Positions 35,967 to 44,919 of a DNA stretch of 64,000 nucleotides are shown here, piece by piece; within the stretch, counting starts at the first letter, position 1, and each line of letters starts with the position of its first letter. Source of the stretch: a bacterium (GTDB taxonomy: Bacteria > Planctomycetota > Planctomycetia > Planctomycetales > Planctomycetaceae); assembly GCA_016124895.1 (NCBI GenBank), contig WGMU01000033.1, positions 1-64,000 on the forward strand, given 5' to 3'. The position numbers and the translations under genes are program-made. The notes below the pieces were generated by a model. That model saw only the letters and a list, made by a program, of their open reading frames with translations, was not told the DNA's origin and did no database searches.

Positions 35967-37124
35967 ATGAGCGATCACTCACAGGCGCTGGGCGGCACGT
36001 GCAGCGACCGTTTCGACCCCGTGCGCGAGCTGTTCGGGACCAATCTCGAATCGGGTGAAGACCTCGGCGCCTCGCTCGCCGTCAGCATCGACGGCGAGAT
36101 GGTGGTCGATCTGTGGGGCGGCTGGGCCGACGAGGCCTGCACCGTCCCGTGGACCGAAAACACGATCACCTGCGTGTTTTCCACGACGAAGACGATGACC
36201 TCGCTCGCCGCACTTCTGCTGGTGGACCGTGGCGAACTCGACCTCGATGCAAACGTCGCCTCGTACTGGCCGGAGTTCGCAGCCCGCGGCAAACAGAAGA
36301 TCAAGGTCCGCCAGTTGCTGTCACATACTTCGGGCGTCTCGGGCTGGGACCAGCCGGTCACCATCGACGACTTGTACGACTGGGACAAATCGACGGCCAT
36401 GCTGGCAGCGCAGGCGCCTTGGTGGGAACCCGGGGCGGGTTCAGGCTACCACGCGCTGAGCTACGGCCACCTGATCGGGGAAGTGATTCGGCGCATCACC
36501 GGCCAGCGCCTCGGGGAATTCATTGCTTCGCACATTGCAGGACCGCTGGGCGCCGACTTCCACATCGGCCTGTCGCCCGTGGAGTTTCAGCGTGTCGCCA
36601 ACGTGGTGGTGCCGCCGGCGCTGCCGTTCGACCCAACTCAGCTCGACCCCAATAGCTTGACATTCAAGACCTTGACCGGCCCGACCAGTTCGGCGGAACT
36701 TAGCTGGACCGAGCGCTGGCGGCGAGCCGACATCGGCGCGGCCAATGGCCACGGCAACGCCCGTTCGGTCGCGCGCATCCAATCGGTAGTGGCGTGCGGC
36801 GGCGAAGTCGATGGCGTGCGGCTGCTCGCGCCGAGGACGATCAACCAAATCTTCGAAGTGCAAAGCGACACCATCGACCTCGTGCTGGGAATACCGCTTA
36901 AGATCGGCCTCGGTTATGGCTTGCCCTGGCCGCAGGTGATGCCCTTTGTCCCGGAGGGTAGGCAGTGTTTCGGGGCCGGAGCGGGCGGCTCGATAGTGAT
37001 CGCCGACGCAGATCGCCGCATGACCATCGCCTACGTGATGAACAAGTTTGGGCAGGACGTGACGATCGTCGGACCCATCGCGGCGGCGCTGGTGGAGCGG
37101 GTGTATGACGTCATGAGTCGCTAA
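35967..37124 (+). CDS. beta-lactamase-family serine hydrolase
   Basis: A 385-residue cytoplasmic-looking protein (no signal peptide) of the class C beta-lactamase/family VIII esterase fold. The nucleophile motif SxxK is in VFSTTKTMTSLAALLLVDRG (residues about 71-74). The second motif is near YHALSYGHLIGEVI (Tyr general base). A Gly-rich strand, CFGAGAGGSIVIAD, takes the place of KTG. LLSHTSGVSGWD is also typical. Substrate unknown; relatives are esterases. By eye the gene is richer in G+C than the neighbouring genes, with codon use unlike the restriction operon, consistent with transfer from a high-GC donor. It lies alone inside the eroded second element. Confidence 0.85.
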   Translation: MSDHSQALGGTCSDRFDPVRELFGTNLESGEDLGASLAVSIDGEMVVDLWGGWADEACTVPWTENTITCVFSTTKTMTSLAALLLVDRGELDLDANVASYWPEFAARGKQKIKVRQLLSHTSGVSGWDQPVTIDDLYDWDKSTAMLAAQAPWWEPGAGSGYHALSYGHLIGEVIRRITGQRLGEFIASHIAGPLGADFHIGLSPVEFQRVANVVVPPALPFDPTQLDPNSLTFKTLTGPTSSAELSWTERWRRADIGAANGHGNARSVARIQSVVACGGEVDGVRLLAPRTINQIFEVQSDTIDLVLGIPLKIGLGYGLPWPQVMPFVPEGRQCFGAGAGGSIVIADADRRMTIAYVMNKFGQDVTIVGPIAAALVERVYDVMSR

Positions 37125-37294
37125 GCCGCGCAACGCGCCGTTCGGCACGCGTCGGTCGTATCAACCATTTTTCGGGACTGCCCCAGGTCACCTTCTTTGA
37201 GTCCGTTTCGGGGCTCAATCCGCAAGTGTTATTACGACTGCGATTAACGACTTGGTCCAGTCGCCAAACGAGCCTGAAAAAAGTTCAATAGACG

Positions 37295-37310
37295 TCCTGT
37301 CATCCCGACT
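37295..37310 (+). repeat. 16-bp tRNA-Pro 3'-end remnant
   Basis: TCCTGTCATCCCGACT is identical to 22087-22102, the last 16 bases of the attachment repeat. GTTCAA, the preceding part of the T loop, occurs nearby but is displaced by a few bases. It is followed after five bases by an excellent intrinsic terminator, as expected for the original chromosomal end of the tRNA gene. Confidence 0.7.
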
Positions 37311-37315
37311 GACTG

Positions 37316-37351
37316 GCCGGTTTCCTCATCCGCGGGGAAACCGGCTTTTTT
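37316..37351 (+). terminator. intrinsic terminator, probably the original tRNA-Pro terminator
   Basis: GCCGGTTTCC at 37316-37325 and GGAAACCGGC at 37336-37345 form a perfect 10-bp stem with a 10-base loop, followed by TTTTTT (37346-37351). It points along the plus strand, as tRNA-Pro does. The only plus-strand gene end before it is the tRNA 3' remnant. I infer it terminated tRNA-Pro before the insertions moved it about 15 kb away. Confidence 0.75.
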
Positions 37352-37736
37352 CCTGGGTTTTTCAGGGGTTTTCGACCGATCACGCTTCCCGGTCGCGGCG
37401 TCCGATATCGTCGCCGATCGGACAGGAAGTGACTCTGATTTCCCCCCGTGGCCAGAATCTGGGGGGAACAGTGGCGGAAGTTTTCGCTCGCCTTCACCCG
37501 TCGTGCCGGTCGCTTTGAGCATTCCCCGGTCATCCTTCCGCGGGTTGTTCAGGTCCAGAGTCGGCAGTGACTCAACCGCACCGTGAACGTCCAGCAGACG
37601 CGGGTCGGTGTAGATGTTCGCGGTCAGCGTTGGCGTACTGTGCCGCATCGCGGCTTGAGCCGTTCGCAGGGGAACGCCGGCCCGGCTGAGATGCGTTCCG
37701 AAGGTGTGACGCATCCGAGTTGAATGAAAAGTTGTT

Positions 37737-39158
37737 TCACCTCAGCCGCTGGTTGAGCTTCGCTAACAGGATTTCGACGAGTTCGGGCTGGTCGCCGGCG
37801 ACGTTGCGGGTTTCGGCCTCGGGGGTGCGGTGGTCGTAGAGTTCGATGTGGCCGCCTTTGTGCTCGATCAGGCGATGGGTTGGGGTGCGGATGGTTCTGG
37901 CGTTCGTGTAGGAGATGGCATCGTGGCCGGGGGCGGTCGAGTTGTTGAGGATGGGACGCAGGGTGACGCCGTCGGAGAAATCCGGGTGCGGGAGACTGGC
38001 GAGGTCGGCGATGGTGGGGAAGATGTCGATGGTCTCGACGATCGACTCGGTGGGCTCGCCGGGGGATTTGATGCCCGGGTGCGCGATGATCAACGGCGAG
38101 TGCAGCGACTCTTCAAACAGAGCGTGCTTGCCCCAGATTGAGTGCTCGCCCAGATGCCAGCCGTGGTCGCCCCACAGGACGACGATCGTGTTGTCCACCG
38201 CGCCACGCAGCCGCAGGCGATCAAGAATCCGGCCGACCTGGGCATCGGCGTACGACACGCAGGCCGCGTAATGGCGGCGGACTTCGGTGGCGAACTCGGA
38301 ATCGGTGTTCGGATTCCAGCCCCAGCGCTGATATTTCAAGAACTCACTCGAGCCATGCCACGTCGTCCTGCCGCTCGGCTTTGACGGATGCGGAATCGGA
38401 GGCAGCTCGACGCCGTCGTACAGGTCGAGGTACTTCTGCGGCGCTCCAAACGGCAGATGCGGCCGGATGATGCCGACGGCCAGGAAGAACGGCTTGTCAG
38501 ACTCGATCGAAGTGAGCTGGTCGAGCTGCCGTAGCGCTTCGTCGGTGATCAGTCCGTCGGGATAAATCGAATCCGGCCCATCGACCGACTGGAACACGGC
38601 CATCGCTTTGACGTTGCCGCGAATCTCGCCGTTCGCCAGCCCGTGCATCGCCCCACGAGGATGCTGCCACGGTCCAGCGGGTAGCAGATGACGGTCCCAG
38701 GAATTCGGCATTTCGATGATCGCGTCGTCATCCCAATCCGCTCCGCCACGACCGCCCGGATGATGCGAGACCTTGCCGACGGACACCGTCGCGTAGCCGC
38801 GGTCGCGGAACCACGCGGGAAAGCTCGGCGGCACCGAATCCGGATTCTTCTTCAACCGCTCGCCCCGCGCGAACAACGCTCCGTTTCCGTACGGGCCGTA
38901 CATGCCTGTCAGCAGCGCGTACCGCGATGCGCCACACGTCGGAGCCTGCACGTAGTGCCGCTGAAATGCCCGCCCGCGCGCCGCCAGCGCATCGATGTTC
39001 GGCGAGTGGATGTAGTCCTTCCCGAAACAGTTCAGCTCCGGCCGCAAGTCGTCGATGCACAGCAGCAGAACATTCGGTCGCTCTGCTGCAATCGACGGGC
39101 TCACTGCGAGAAGCAGGAAAACGGCGAGCCAGAGTCGAACGGAGGTGAGGATGGTCAT
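37737..39158 (-). CDS. secreted sulfatase (formylglycine type)
   Basis: A 473-residue alkaline-phosphatase-superfamily sulfatase. It has a signal peptide ([22 protein letters not shown], cleaved near residue 24) and the metal-binding start [18 protein letters not shown]. The formylglycine motif is [12 protein letters not shown] near residue 85, of the C-x-A-S-R form, in which Cys should be oxidised by a maturase. [10 protein letters not shown] and [20 protein letters not shown] supply further metal and substrate ligands. It resembles iduronate-2-sulfatase-like enzymes of planctomycetes, which strip sulfate from algal polysaccharides; the exact substrate is unknown. I chose ATG 39158, where the signal peptide begins; the open frame runs 99 codons further upstream through a palindromic repeat. 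Confidence 0.92.
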   Translation of the reverse strand: MTILTSVRLWLAVFLLLAVSPSIAAERPNVLLLCIDDLRPELNCFGKDYIHSPNIDALAARGRAFQRHYVQAPTCGASRYALLTGMYGPYGNGALFARGERLKKNPDSVPPSFPAWFRDRGYATVSVGKVSHHPGGRGGADWDDDAIIEMPNSWDRHLLPAGPWQHPRGAMHGLANGEIRGNVKAMAVFQSVDGPDSIYPDGLITDEALRQLDQLTSIESDKPFFLAVGIIRPHLPFGAPQKYLDLYDGVELPPIPHPSKPSGRTTWHGSSEFLKYQRWGWNPNTDSEFATEVRRHYAACVSYADAQVGRILDRLRLRGAVDNTIVVLWGDHGWHLGEHSIWGKHALFEESLHSPLIIAHPGIKSPGEPTESIVETIDIFPTIADLASLPHPDFSDGVTLRPILNNSTAPGHDAISYTNARTIRTPTHRLIEHKGGHIELYDHRTPEAETRNVAGDQPELVEILLAKLNQRLR

Positions 39159-39241
39159 TGTCACCCTGCGGGGCTGGAGGAGCGGCTTCTGTTTGCGTCG
39201 CAGATTAACAGAGTGTCGAGGAACATTGCGAAAACACAGTC

Positions 39242-39332
39242 GGGTGGCCGGGGCTGGACTGAGTTTGCGAGGGAAGCCCCGGAATTGATCAGCCGGGGTT
39301 TCGCTCGTTCCTCTCCCCAACCCCGGCCACCC
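39242..39332. repeat. palindromic interspersed element, copy A (91 bp)
   Basis: Ends are inverted repeats (GGGTGGCCGGGGCTGG at the left, CCAACCCCGGCCACCC at the right). Inside is a second stem, AAGCCCCGG with CCGGGGTTT. The reverse complement of 61913-62004 matches it over most of its length, including both ends and TGCCGGGGTTTCGCTCGT-like core positions. It lies in the divergent gap between a sulfatase and the Tct transporter genes. The structure resembles a REP/BIME or MITE type repeat; no transposase is linked. Confidence 0.75.
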
Positions 39333-39430
39333 GAATGCTGAGCCCCCTCGCGGCAACTTGTGACTCTTTCCGTCCGAGGGCCGGGCTTCTATCGTGGCGG
39401 TCCGATTGTTCTGCCCGAGAGCCACCCGCC

Positions 39431-40741
39431 ATGCCGCGTGCCGTCCTTCACTCAATTCTGTTTGCCGTGATCGCGCTGCTGATCGGCGCGGACGTACGGT
39501 CGCGGATGCGAGACGAAGGCGTCGAGTATCCCGGCCGGCCGATCAAGCTGGTCGTTCCGTTCAACCCTGGCGGTGGCAGCGACACGTTTGCGCGGATCAT
39601 CAAGGCGGGCATTGACAAGAACCATTTGCTGCCGCAACCGCTGGTGATTATCAACCGGCCAGGTGGCAGTTCGACAATCGGCAGCCGGTACGTGCGCGAT
39701 GCGAAGCCGGATGGTTACACACTGCTGATGCTGCACGACGCTTTGATCACGGCGAAGTATGCCGGAACAATTGCGTACGGTCCTGAAGTTTTTGAACCGG
39801 TTGCCGGGACCGGCAAGATCGACCTGGTCGTCGCCGTTCACGAAGACTCGCCGTACCAGACGCTCGACGATCTGCTCGACGCCGCGGAAGCGAGGCCGGG
39901 CGAAATCGTTTACGGCGTCAATCTGGGCGCGCCGGCTCACTTTCTCGCGCTGCGGCTCGAACGCGCGCGGCCGGGCGCGAAGTTCCGGTACACGCAGGCG
40001 GGAGACGGCACGGATCGGCTGCAGAAGCTGGTCGGGGGCCACATTGAAGCGGCGACGTTTTCGGCGACCGAGTATCTGAACTTCCGCGAGAAGGGGCTTC
40101 GCGGACTGGCGATTTTTGACAAGGTCCGCCGGGCCTCGCTGCCGGAACTGCCGACGGCGATCGAGCAGGGCGTCGACGTTGTCGAGGTCAACATGCAGTA
40201 CTGGTGGCTGCCGCAAGGGACGCCGCAGGACCGCATCGACTACCTGGCCGACGTGCTCCGCCGCGCGATGGAAACCGAGACTGTTCGCGCGAAGCTCGAA
40301 GAACTGCAGATGGAGCCGCTGTTTCTTTCGGGAGCAGAACTGCGGGCGAATCTCGTCGAGCGGGAAAAGGCGGCCGCTTCGGTCGGTTCTCAGCCCAGGC
40401 CGGACCTGCCGGACTTTCCGCTGCTGATCGGCGGGGTTCTCGTCGTTCTGCTGGGAGCGATGACGATCGACCGTGCGTCGCTGGAGCGATTACCGCGTGC
40501 GGCTCTGTCGCCTCAGGCGATCAAGCGGGTCGCTGGTCTGTTGAGCCTTTCGGCCGCAGCAGTTATCGCGTTGTCGTGCGGTGTTCCGTTTGCCTGGGCG
40601 GCGAGCGCGTTCATTTTTCTCGCGGGCCTGCTGCTGACGATCGATCGCCACCGCTGGCTGCCGCTCGCTGAGACGGCACTGCTGATCGCGTTCGGCATTC
40701 AGTTTTTACTGACACACGTTGTTGTGACCGATCTTCCGTGA
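39431..40741 (+). CDS. TctC-TctB fusion: tripartite tricarboxylate transporter binding protein joined to small membrane subunit
   Basis: A 436-residue protein. The N-terminal segment [15 protein letters not shown] is a signal or anchor. Residues about 35-325 are a TctC/Bug-type solute-binding domain ([20 protein letters not shown], then [10 protein letters not shown] and [10 protein letters not shown]). Residues about 340-436 hold four hydrophobic helices ([63 protein letters not shown]), the size of TctB. In most bacteria these are two proteins. The TctA gene follows after about 100 bases on the same strand, so the operon encodes a complete transporter in two polypeptides. The solute, probably a carboxylate, is unknown. 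ATG 39431 is preferred to the upstream open frame. Confidence 0.85.
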   Translation: MPRAVLHSILFAVIALLIGADVRSRMRDEGVEYPGRPIKLVVPFNPGGGSDTFARIIKAGIDKNHLLPQPLVIINRPGGSSTIGSRYVRDAKPDGYTLLMLHDALITAKYAGTIAYGPEVFEPVAGTGKIDLVVAVHEDSPYQTLDDLLDAAEARPGEIVYGVNLGAPAHFLALRLERARPGAKFRYTQAGDGTDRLQKLVGGHIEAATFSATEYLNFREKGLRGLAIFDKVRRASLPELPTAIEQGVDVVEVNMQYWWLPQGTPQDRIDYLADVLRRAMETETVRAKLEELQMEPLFLSGAELRANLVEREKAAASVGSQPRPDLPDFPLLIGGVLVVLLGAMTIDRASLERLPRAALSPQAIKRVAGLLSLSAAAVIALSCGVPFAWAASAFIFLAGLLLTIDRHRWLPLAETALLIAFGIQFLLTHVVVTDLP

Positions 40742-40845
40742 CCGGCTTTGGCAGAGAGACGGAATCCAGCGACGCGCGATCATGAATCCGAGACTGTGTA
40801 ACTGAAACCCCTTTCCTAACGTGACTCAACAGACGGACTTGCCTG

Positions 40846-42318
40846 GTGGATGCGTCGCAGGAACTTCTGCAATTTGCGTACTGGCTGTTTCTGATCAGCC
40901 TGGGAACGACGCTCGGTATTACTGTCGGCGCGATTCCCGGTCTGACTGGAGCGATGCTGATTGCTCTGACGTTGCCGCTGACGTATTCGATGGACGCGTC
41001 CGGTGCGATGATGCTGCTGGTCGCGATGTATGTCGGCTCGGTCAGCGGCGGGCTGGTCACAGCAACATTGCTGCGGATGCCCGGCACGCCGGCCTCGGTG
41101 ATGACAACGCTCGACGGCTACCCGCTGGCGAAGTCCGGTCGGCCGGGGCGGGCGCTCGGTCTCGGAATCATGGCGTCGTTTGCTGGAGGCATGATCTCGT
41201 GCGTTTTTCTGGTCACACTCGCCCGCCCGATGGCCGACCTGTCGACGAAGTTCGGGCCGTTCGAGTTTTTCTCGCTGGTGATGATGGCTCTGGTGCTGAT
41301 CGCGACCGTCGGCGGGCGGTCACTGAGCCGTGCTCTGTTCTCCGGTCTGTTCGGCATTTTCTGCGCGATGCCCGGCGTCGCGGAAGCAACCGGCGAAGTG
41401 CGGCTGACGTTCGGGTTCGAGGAACTCAACGGCGGCCTGAAACTGCTGCCAGTGCTGATTGGACTGTTCGCGGTCAGTCAGGCCATCACTGAGATCCTGC
41501 ATCTGGGCGAAACCGGCGAGCGGATCGAGGTGCGTGACGAGCGACTGTTTCCGCCGCTGACTGACTGGCTGCTGCACGGCGGAAATATGCTCCGTTCGGC
41601 GCTCATCGGCACCTGGATCGGAATTCTGCCGGGCATCGGTGCGAACATCGGTTCGGTGGCGGCATATTCGACGGCGCGATCGTTCTCGAAGACACCCGAG
41701 CTGTTCGGTCACGGCAGCGAAGAGGGCATCGTCGCGTCTGAATCGGCAAACAACGCGACGGTCGGCGGCGCGCTGATCCCGCTCGTGGCGATGGGCATTC
41801 CTGGCAGCGTGATCGACGCGATTCTGTTGGGAGCACTCGTGCTGCACGGCCTGCAGCCGGGACCGCTGCTGTTCAAGAACAGTCCTGCCCTCGTCTACAC
41901 GATCATGGGCACGTACGCCGTGGCGAACGTTGTCATGCTTCTGTTTCTGCTCGTTGCCGCGAAGCAGCTCGCGCGGCTGGTCGACGTGCCGCGCGCGTTG
42001 CTGATTCCCGTCGTGCTGACGTTCTGCATCGTCGGCTCGTACGCGCTCGGGAACCGGTTCTTCGATGTCTGGGTGATGCTGCTGTTCGGGCTGGTTGGTT
42101 TCGGCATGGAGCGTTGCCGGATTCCGCTGGCACCGTTTGTGATTGGCTTCGTACTCGGCCCGGTCGCCGAGTCAAATCTGAGTGCCGGACTGATGAGTTC
42201 CGGGGGGAGCTGGCTGCCGCTCGTCACGCGGCCGTTGTCACTGACATTTCTGATCCTGAGTGTTCTGATGGTGGCCGTCCCGTGGTTTGTCCAGCGACAG
42301 CAGACTCAATCGGCCTGA
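40846..42318 (+). CDS. tctA: tripartite tricarboxylate transporter large permease TctA
   Basis: A 490-residue membrane protein with about twelve hydrophobic segments. The family signature appears at the N-terminus (GITVGAIPGLTGAMLIALTL), followed by SGGLVTATLLRMPGTPASVM and, in the second half, ILPGIGANIGSVAAYSTAR and ALIPLVAMGIPGSVIDAILL. The start is a GTG at 40846. It follows the TctC-TctB fusion, with which it should form the sodium- or proton-driven uptake system. The gap to the next gene, a protease-like protein, is about 90 bases. Confidence 0.93.
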   Translation: MDASQELLQFAYWLFLISLGTTLGITVGAIPGLTGAMLIALTLPLTYSMDASGAMMLLVAMYVGSVSGGLVTATLLRMPGTPASVMTTLDGYPLAKSGRPGRALGLGIMASFAGGMISCVFLVTLARPMADLSTKFGPFEFFSLVMMALVLIATVGGRSLSRALFSGLFGIFCAMPGVAEATGEVRLTFGFEELNGGLKLLPVLIGLFAVSQAITEILHLGETGERIEVRDERLFPPLTDWLLHGGNMLRSALIGTWIGILPGIGANIGSVAAYSTARSFSKTPELFGHGSEEGIVASESANNATVGGALIPLVAMGIPGSVIDAILLGALVLHGLQPGPLLFKNSPALVYTIMGTYAVANVVMLLFLLVAAKQLARLVDVPRALLIPVVLTFCIVGSYALGNRFFDVWVMLLFGLVGFGMERCRIPLAPFVIGFVLGPVAESNLSAGLMSSGGSWLPLVTRPLSLTFLILSVLMVAVPWFVQRQQTQSA

Positions 42319-42407
42319 AACGGTCATTCGCAGTTGACCGGCCTGGCTGTTTGCGGGACGCTGAGCGTCTTCCGTTTTCCACTGATTCCATCCTTTGAGT
42401 TCGCCAG

Positions 42408-43454
42408 ATGTCTCGATTGCTTCGCCAGACCGGCCTGCTGCTGCTGAGCCTTGTGGTCGCCCAGAGTCAGTCGGCCGTGCTTCGCGCCGAAGCGCGATCA
42501 AGTTCCGAGACGATCGATTATGTGATGCCGCGTATGGTCAAGATCTTTGGAGCCGGAGGACTGCAGTCACTGGCGGCGTACGGCACCGGATTCCTTGTCA
42601 GCCAGGATGGACACATCGTTACAGTCTGGAGTCACGTGCTCGATCCCGACGAAGTCATCGTCGTGCTCAATGACGGTCGTCGGTTTACTGCCAAAGTGCT
42701 CGGAGCCGAACCGCATCTCGATCTCGCGGTGCTGAAGCTCAACATCGAGAACCGCGACGTCGACCTGCCGCACTTTTCGCTGACAAACGAAATCGCGTCC
42801 GCAAGCGAAGGCACGCGCGTCCTTGCCTTCAGCAATATGTTCAAGGTGGCAACCGGCGACGAGCCGGTGTCCGTCATGCACGGTGTCATCGCGGCAAAGA
42901 CGAAGCTGCAGGCACGGCGTGGCGCATTCGAGGTTCCCTACGACGGCAGCGTTTACGTGATCGATGCTGCAACGAACAACTCGGGAGCTGCCGGCGGGCT
43001 GCTGACCACGCGCGAAGGACGCCTGCTTGGCATGATTGGCCGCGAACTGCGGAACGCGGAAACGAACACCTGGGTGAATTACTCGATCCCCCTGACGAAT
43101 CTGTCCGACGCCGTGCAGCAGATCATTTCCGGAAACTTCCGCTCGTCCACGGACGAGCGGGAAGGTCCCGTCGCCGCCCGCAACTACGACCCGACCGACT
43201 TCGGCATCGTCATGGTTCCCGACGTCGTTTACCGAACCCCTGCCTACGTCGACCGCACGCTGCGGGATTCCGTCGCCCGGGTCAACGGACTGCAGCCAAA
43301 CGATCTGGTTCTGTTTGTCGACGACGAACTGGTCCAGTCAATCCGCGAAATGAAAGCGGCCATTGGCCGCCTGGAAGCCGGTGACACGCTGCGTTTGACG
43401 ATTCGCCGTGAGGACCAGCTCAAGACATTTGAGTTTCGCGTGCCAAAGAAGTGA
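42408..43454 (+). CDS. HtrA-like protein with PDZ domain, catalytic serine apparently lost
   Basis: A 348-residue exported protein (signal LLRQTGLLLLSLVVAQSQSA). Residues about 40-235 resemble an HtrA protease domain: His in TVWSHVLDPDEV, Asp in LDLAVLKL. Where the window's other HtrA has DAAINPGNSGGPLL, this protein has DAATNNSGAAGGLL at equal length, so the nucleophile Ser aligns with Ala. An alternative alignment with a two-residue insertion would keep a serine in NNSG. A C-terminal PDZ-like domain follows (SVARVNGLQPNDLVLFVDDE). It may be a non-proteolytic binding protein. It lies downstream of the Tct genes on the same strand, but a link is not evident. Confidence 0.7.
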   Translation: MSRLLRQTGLLLLSLVVAQSQSAVLRAEARSSSETIDYVMPRMVKIFGAGGLQSLAAYGTGFLVSQDGHIVTVWSHVLDPDEVIVVLNDGRRFTAKVLGAEPHLDLAVLKLNIENRDVDLPHFSLTNEIASASEGTRVLAFSNMFKVATGDEPVSVMHGVIAAKTKLQARRGAFEVPYDGSVYVIDAATNNSGAAGGLLTTREGRLLGMIGRELRNAETNTWVNYSIPLTNLSDAVQQIISGNFRSSTDEREGPVAARNYDPTDFGIVMVPDVVYRTPAYVDRTLRDSVARVNGLQPNDLVLFVDDELVQSIREMKAAIGRLEAGDTLRLTIRREDQLKTFEFRVPKK

Positions 43455-43521
43455 TCAGGTCATCCAGAGTGGCACGCCGCTCCGCCGCGTCAGATGGGGA
43501 AGCGGTGTGTCCCATTGACGG

Positions 43522-44283
43522 TTACCGCGCCAGCCAGCCGCCATCGATCGGGATGACGCTGCCGTGCATATAGCTCGATGCGTCGCTGGCCAGGTAGACG
43601 CACAGGCCGGCCAGTTCATCCGGTTGAGCCCAGCGTCCCAGCGGAATGCGTTCCAGAATCTGCGGTCCACGAACCGGATCGTCCTGCAACGGACCGGCGA
43701 GTTCCGTCTCGATGTAGCCCGGAGCGATGCAGTTGACGTTGATGCCCTCACCCGCCCAGCTCGTTGCCAGTGATTTTGTCAGCCCCGCGAGCGCATGCTT
43801 TGCTGATGCGTAGGCCGAGATGTTCAACCCGCCCTCGAACGACATCAGCGATCCGATATTGATGATCCGCCCACGACCGTGCTGCTTCATCAACGGCGCT
43901 GCCTGAACCGACAGGTCAAACGCTGCGTGCAGATGGACTTCCATCAGATAACGCCAGTCGTCGATCGGGTAGTCCTCGGGTTTGTGCCGTCCTGTGACGC
44001 CGGCATTGTTGACTAGAATGTCCAGCCGACCGAGTTCGTTGACAACGCGCTGCGCCAGTCCGGTTCTTGCATTGGGATCGCCAAGATCTGCCGCGATGTC
44101 GAGAAAGCGTCGGCCGCAGTCTTCGACCAGTTGACGTGTCGCGTCGGCATTTCCGCTTCGCGTGATGCAGGCGATGTCGGCGCCCGCCTGAGCGAGGCCG
44201 AGGGCCAGAGCCTGCCCGATGCCGCGGCTGGCTCCCGTGACGATGGCGACGCGGCCATCCAGTTTGAAGAGATCGAGAATCAT
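43522..44283 (-). CDS. short-chain dehydrogenase/reductase, KduD-like
   Basis: A 253-residue classical SDR. The dinucleotide-binding motif is VTGASRGIGQALA (residues 15-27), followed by DILVNNAGVTG near residue 86, the catalytic Ser in IINIGSLMS and the YxxxK pair in SAYASAKHALAG near residue 157. It ends IPIDGGWLAR. The start ILDLFKLDGRVAIV and the overall pattern are closest to 2-deoxy-D-gluconate 3-dehydrogenase (KduD) and gluconate 5-dehydrogenase, enzymes of uronate or sugar-acid breakdown. That would suit an organism with polysaccharide sulfatases, but substrate assignment within SDRs is unreliable. Confidence 0.85.
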   Translation of the reverse strand: MILDLFKLDGRVAIVTGASRGIGQALALGLAQAGADIACITRSGNADATRQLVEDCGRRFLDIAADLGDPNARTGLAQRVVNELGRLDILVNNAGVTGRHKPEDYPIDDWRYLMEVHLHAAFDLSVQAAPLMKQHGRGRIINIGSLMSFEGGLNISAYASAKHALAGLTKSLATSWAGEGINVNCIAPGYIETELAGPLQDDPVRGPQILERIPLGRWAQPDELAGLCVYLASDASSYMHGSVIPIDGGWLAR

Positions 44284-44539
44284 CGGAGGAACTCACTGTA
44301 TCGAGAGAAAACCAGAATCACTGAACGCTCCGCGATCGAAACCCAGGCCACGGAACCGGACAGCGGGCCTTCGTCACGGAAAGCTGCTGAAAAAATGCAG
44401 ACAACCGGCCACGCATCGATCTCGGAACGATCAGCGACTTTCCATGCGGCGGTGAAATCATGGCGGTTTCTGCCACAATGCTGAACTCACGGCAGAACGT
44501 GCCGCCGACTTCCCGTCAGGTCAACCCGCCAGGTCAGCC

Positions 44540-44893
44540 ATGAACCAGGAACCACCGTCCGCGTCTGAAGTTTCCGTTCCGGAAACTCCAACTGAAGAGC
44601 CACGCAGAAACGAGCCCGAGCATCCGCTGTTCAAGCTGGTCATCGTCAGCAGCGCGGCGTTTCTGGTGACGGTGCTCTCGATGGTCGTCGCGATGCTGTC
44701 GCCCAGCGAATCTCCACTCGCGAAGTTCATTAACCGCAACGGCGTGAGAATGATCGCGGTCGAAGTCGTTCTGATCATTACTGTCGGGATTCTGGCGATG
44801 GCAACCGACCGCCGACAGACTCTGCAGAACGGGAAACGCCGGGCGCGCGACATCTCTGACGAGGCTACTGACAGCGAAATCAGACAGCCCTGA
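44540..44893 (+). CDS. small two-helix membrane protein of unknown function
   Basis: A 117-residue protein I do not recognise. The first 28 residues are Pro/Glu-rich and probably cytoplasmic. Two hydrophobic helices follow (VIVSSAAFLVTVLSMVVAML and MIAVEVVLIITVGILAMA), separated by a short loop, and the tail is charged. It starts 27 bases upstream of a sulfatase gene's ATG relative to its own stop and is on the same strand, so the two may be cotranscribed. Length and hydrophobic pattern support a real gene; no motif suggests a function. Confidence 0.6.
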   Translation: MNQEPPSASEVSVPETPTEEPRRNEPEHPLFKLVIVSSAAFLVTVLSMVVAMLSPSESPLAKFINRNGVRMIAVEVVLIITVGILAMATDRRQTLQNGKRRARDISDEATDSEIRQP

Positions 44894-44919
44894 ATCCCAC
44901 AGACTTCGAGGAGTTCGCC

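Larger units (their letters stand above)
37244..37714 (-). pseudogene. C-terminal fragment of a second tyrosine integrase
   Basis: The frame encodes MRHTFGTHLSRAGVPLRTAQ and then AAMRHSTPTLTANIYTDPRL: the last part of a tyrosine recombinase catalytic domain, with the RH of box II, the MRHS histidine and the YTD nucleophile. Everything before box II is missing; in-frame sequence upstream meets a stop within a few codons and then the sulfatase 3' end at 37737. The remaining ORF runs through a 16-bp tRNA-Pro remnant (37295-37310). This is a dead integrase that probably belonged to the eroded element at this tRNA. Confidence 0.75.

Noticed and set aside
39159-39455. 99-codon N-terminal extension of the first sulfatase
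   Set aside because: It crosses the palindromic element and precedes the signal peptide; ATG 39158 is at the signal peptide start.
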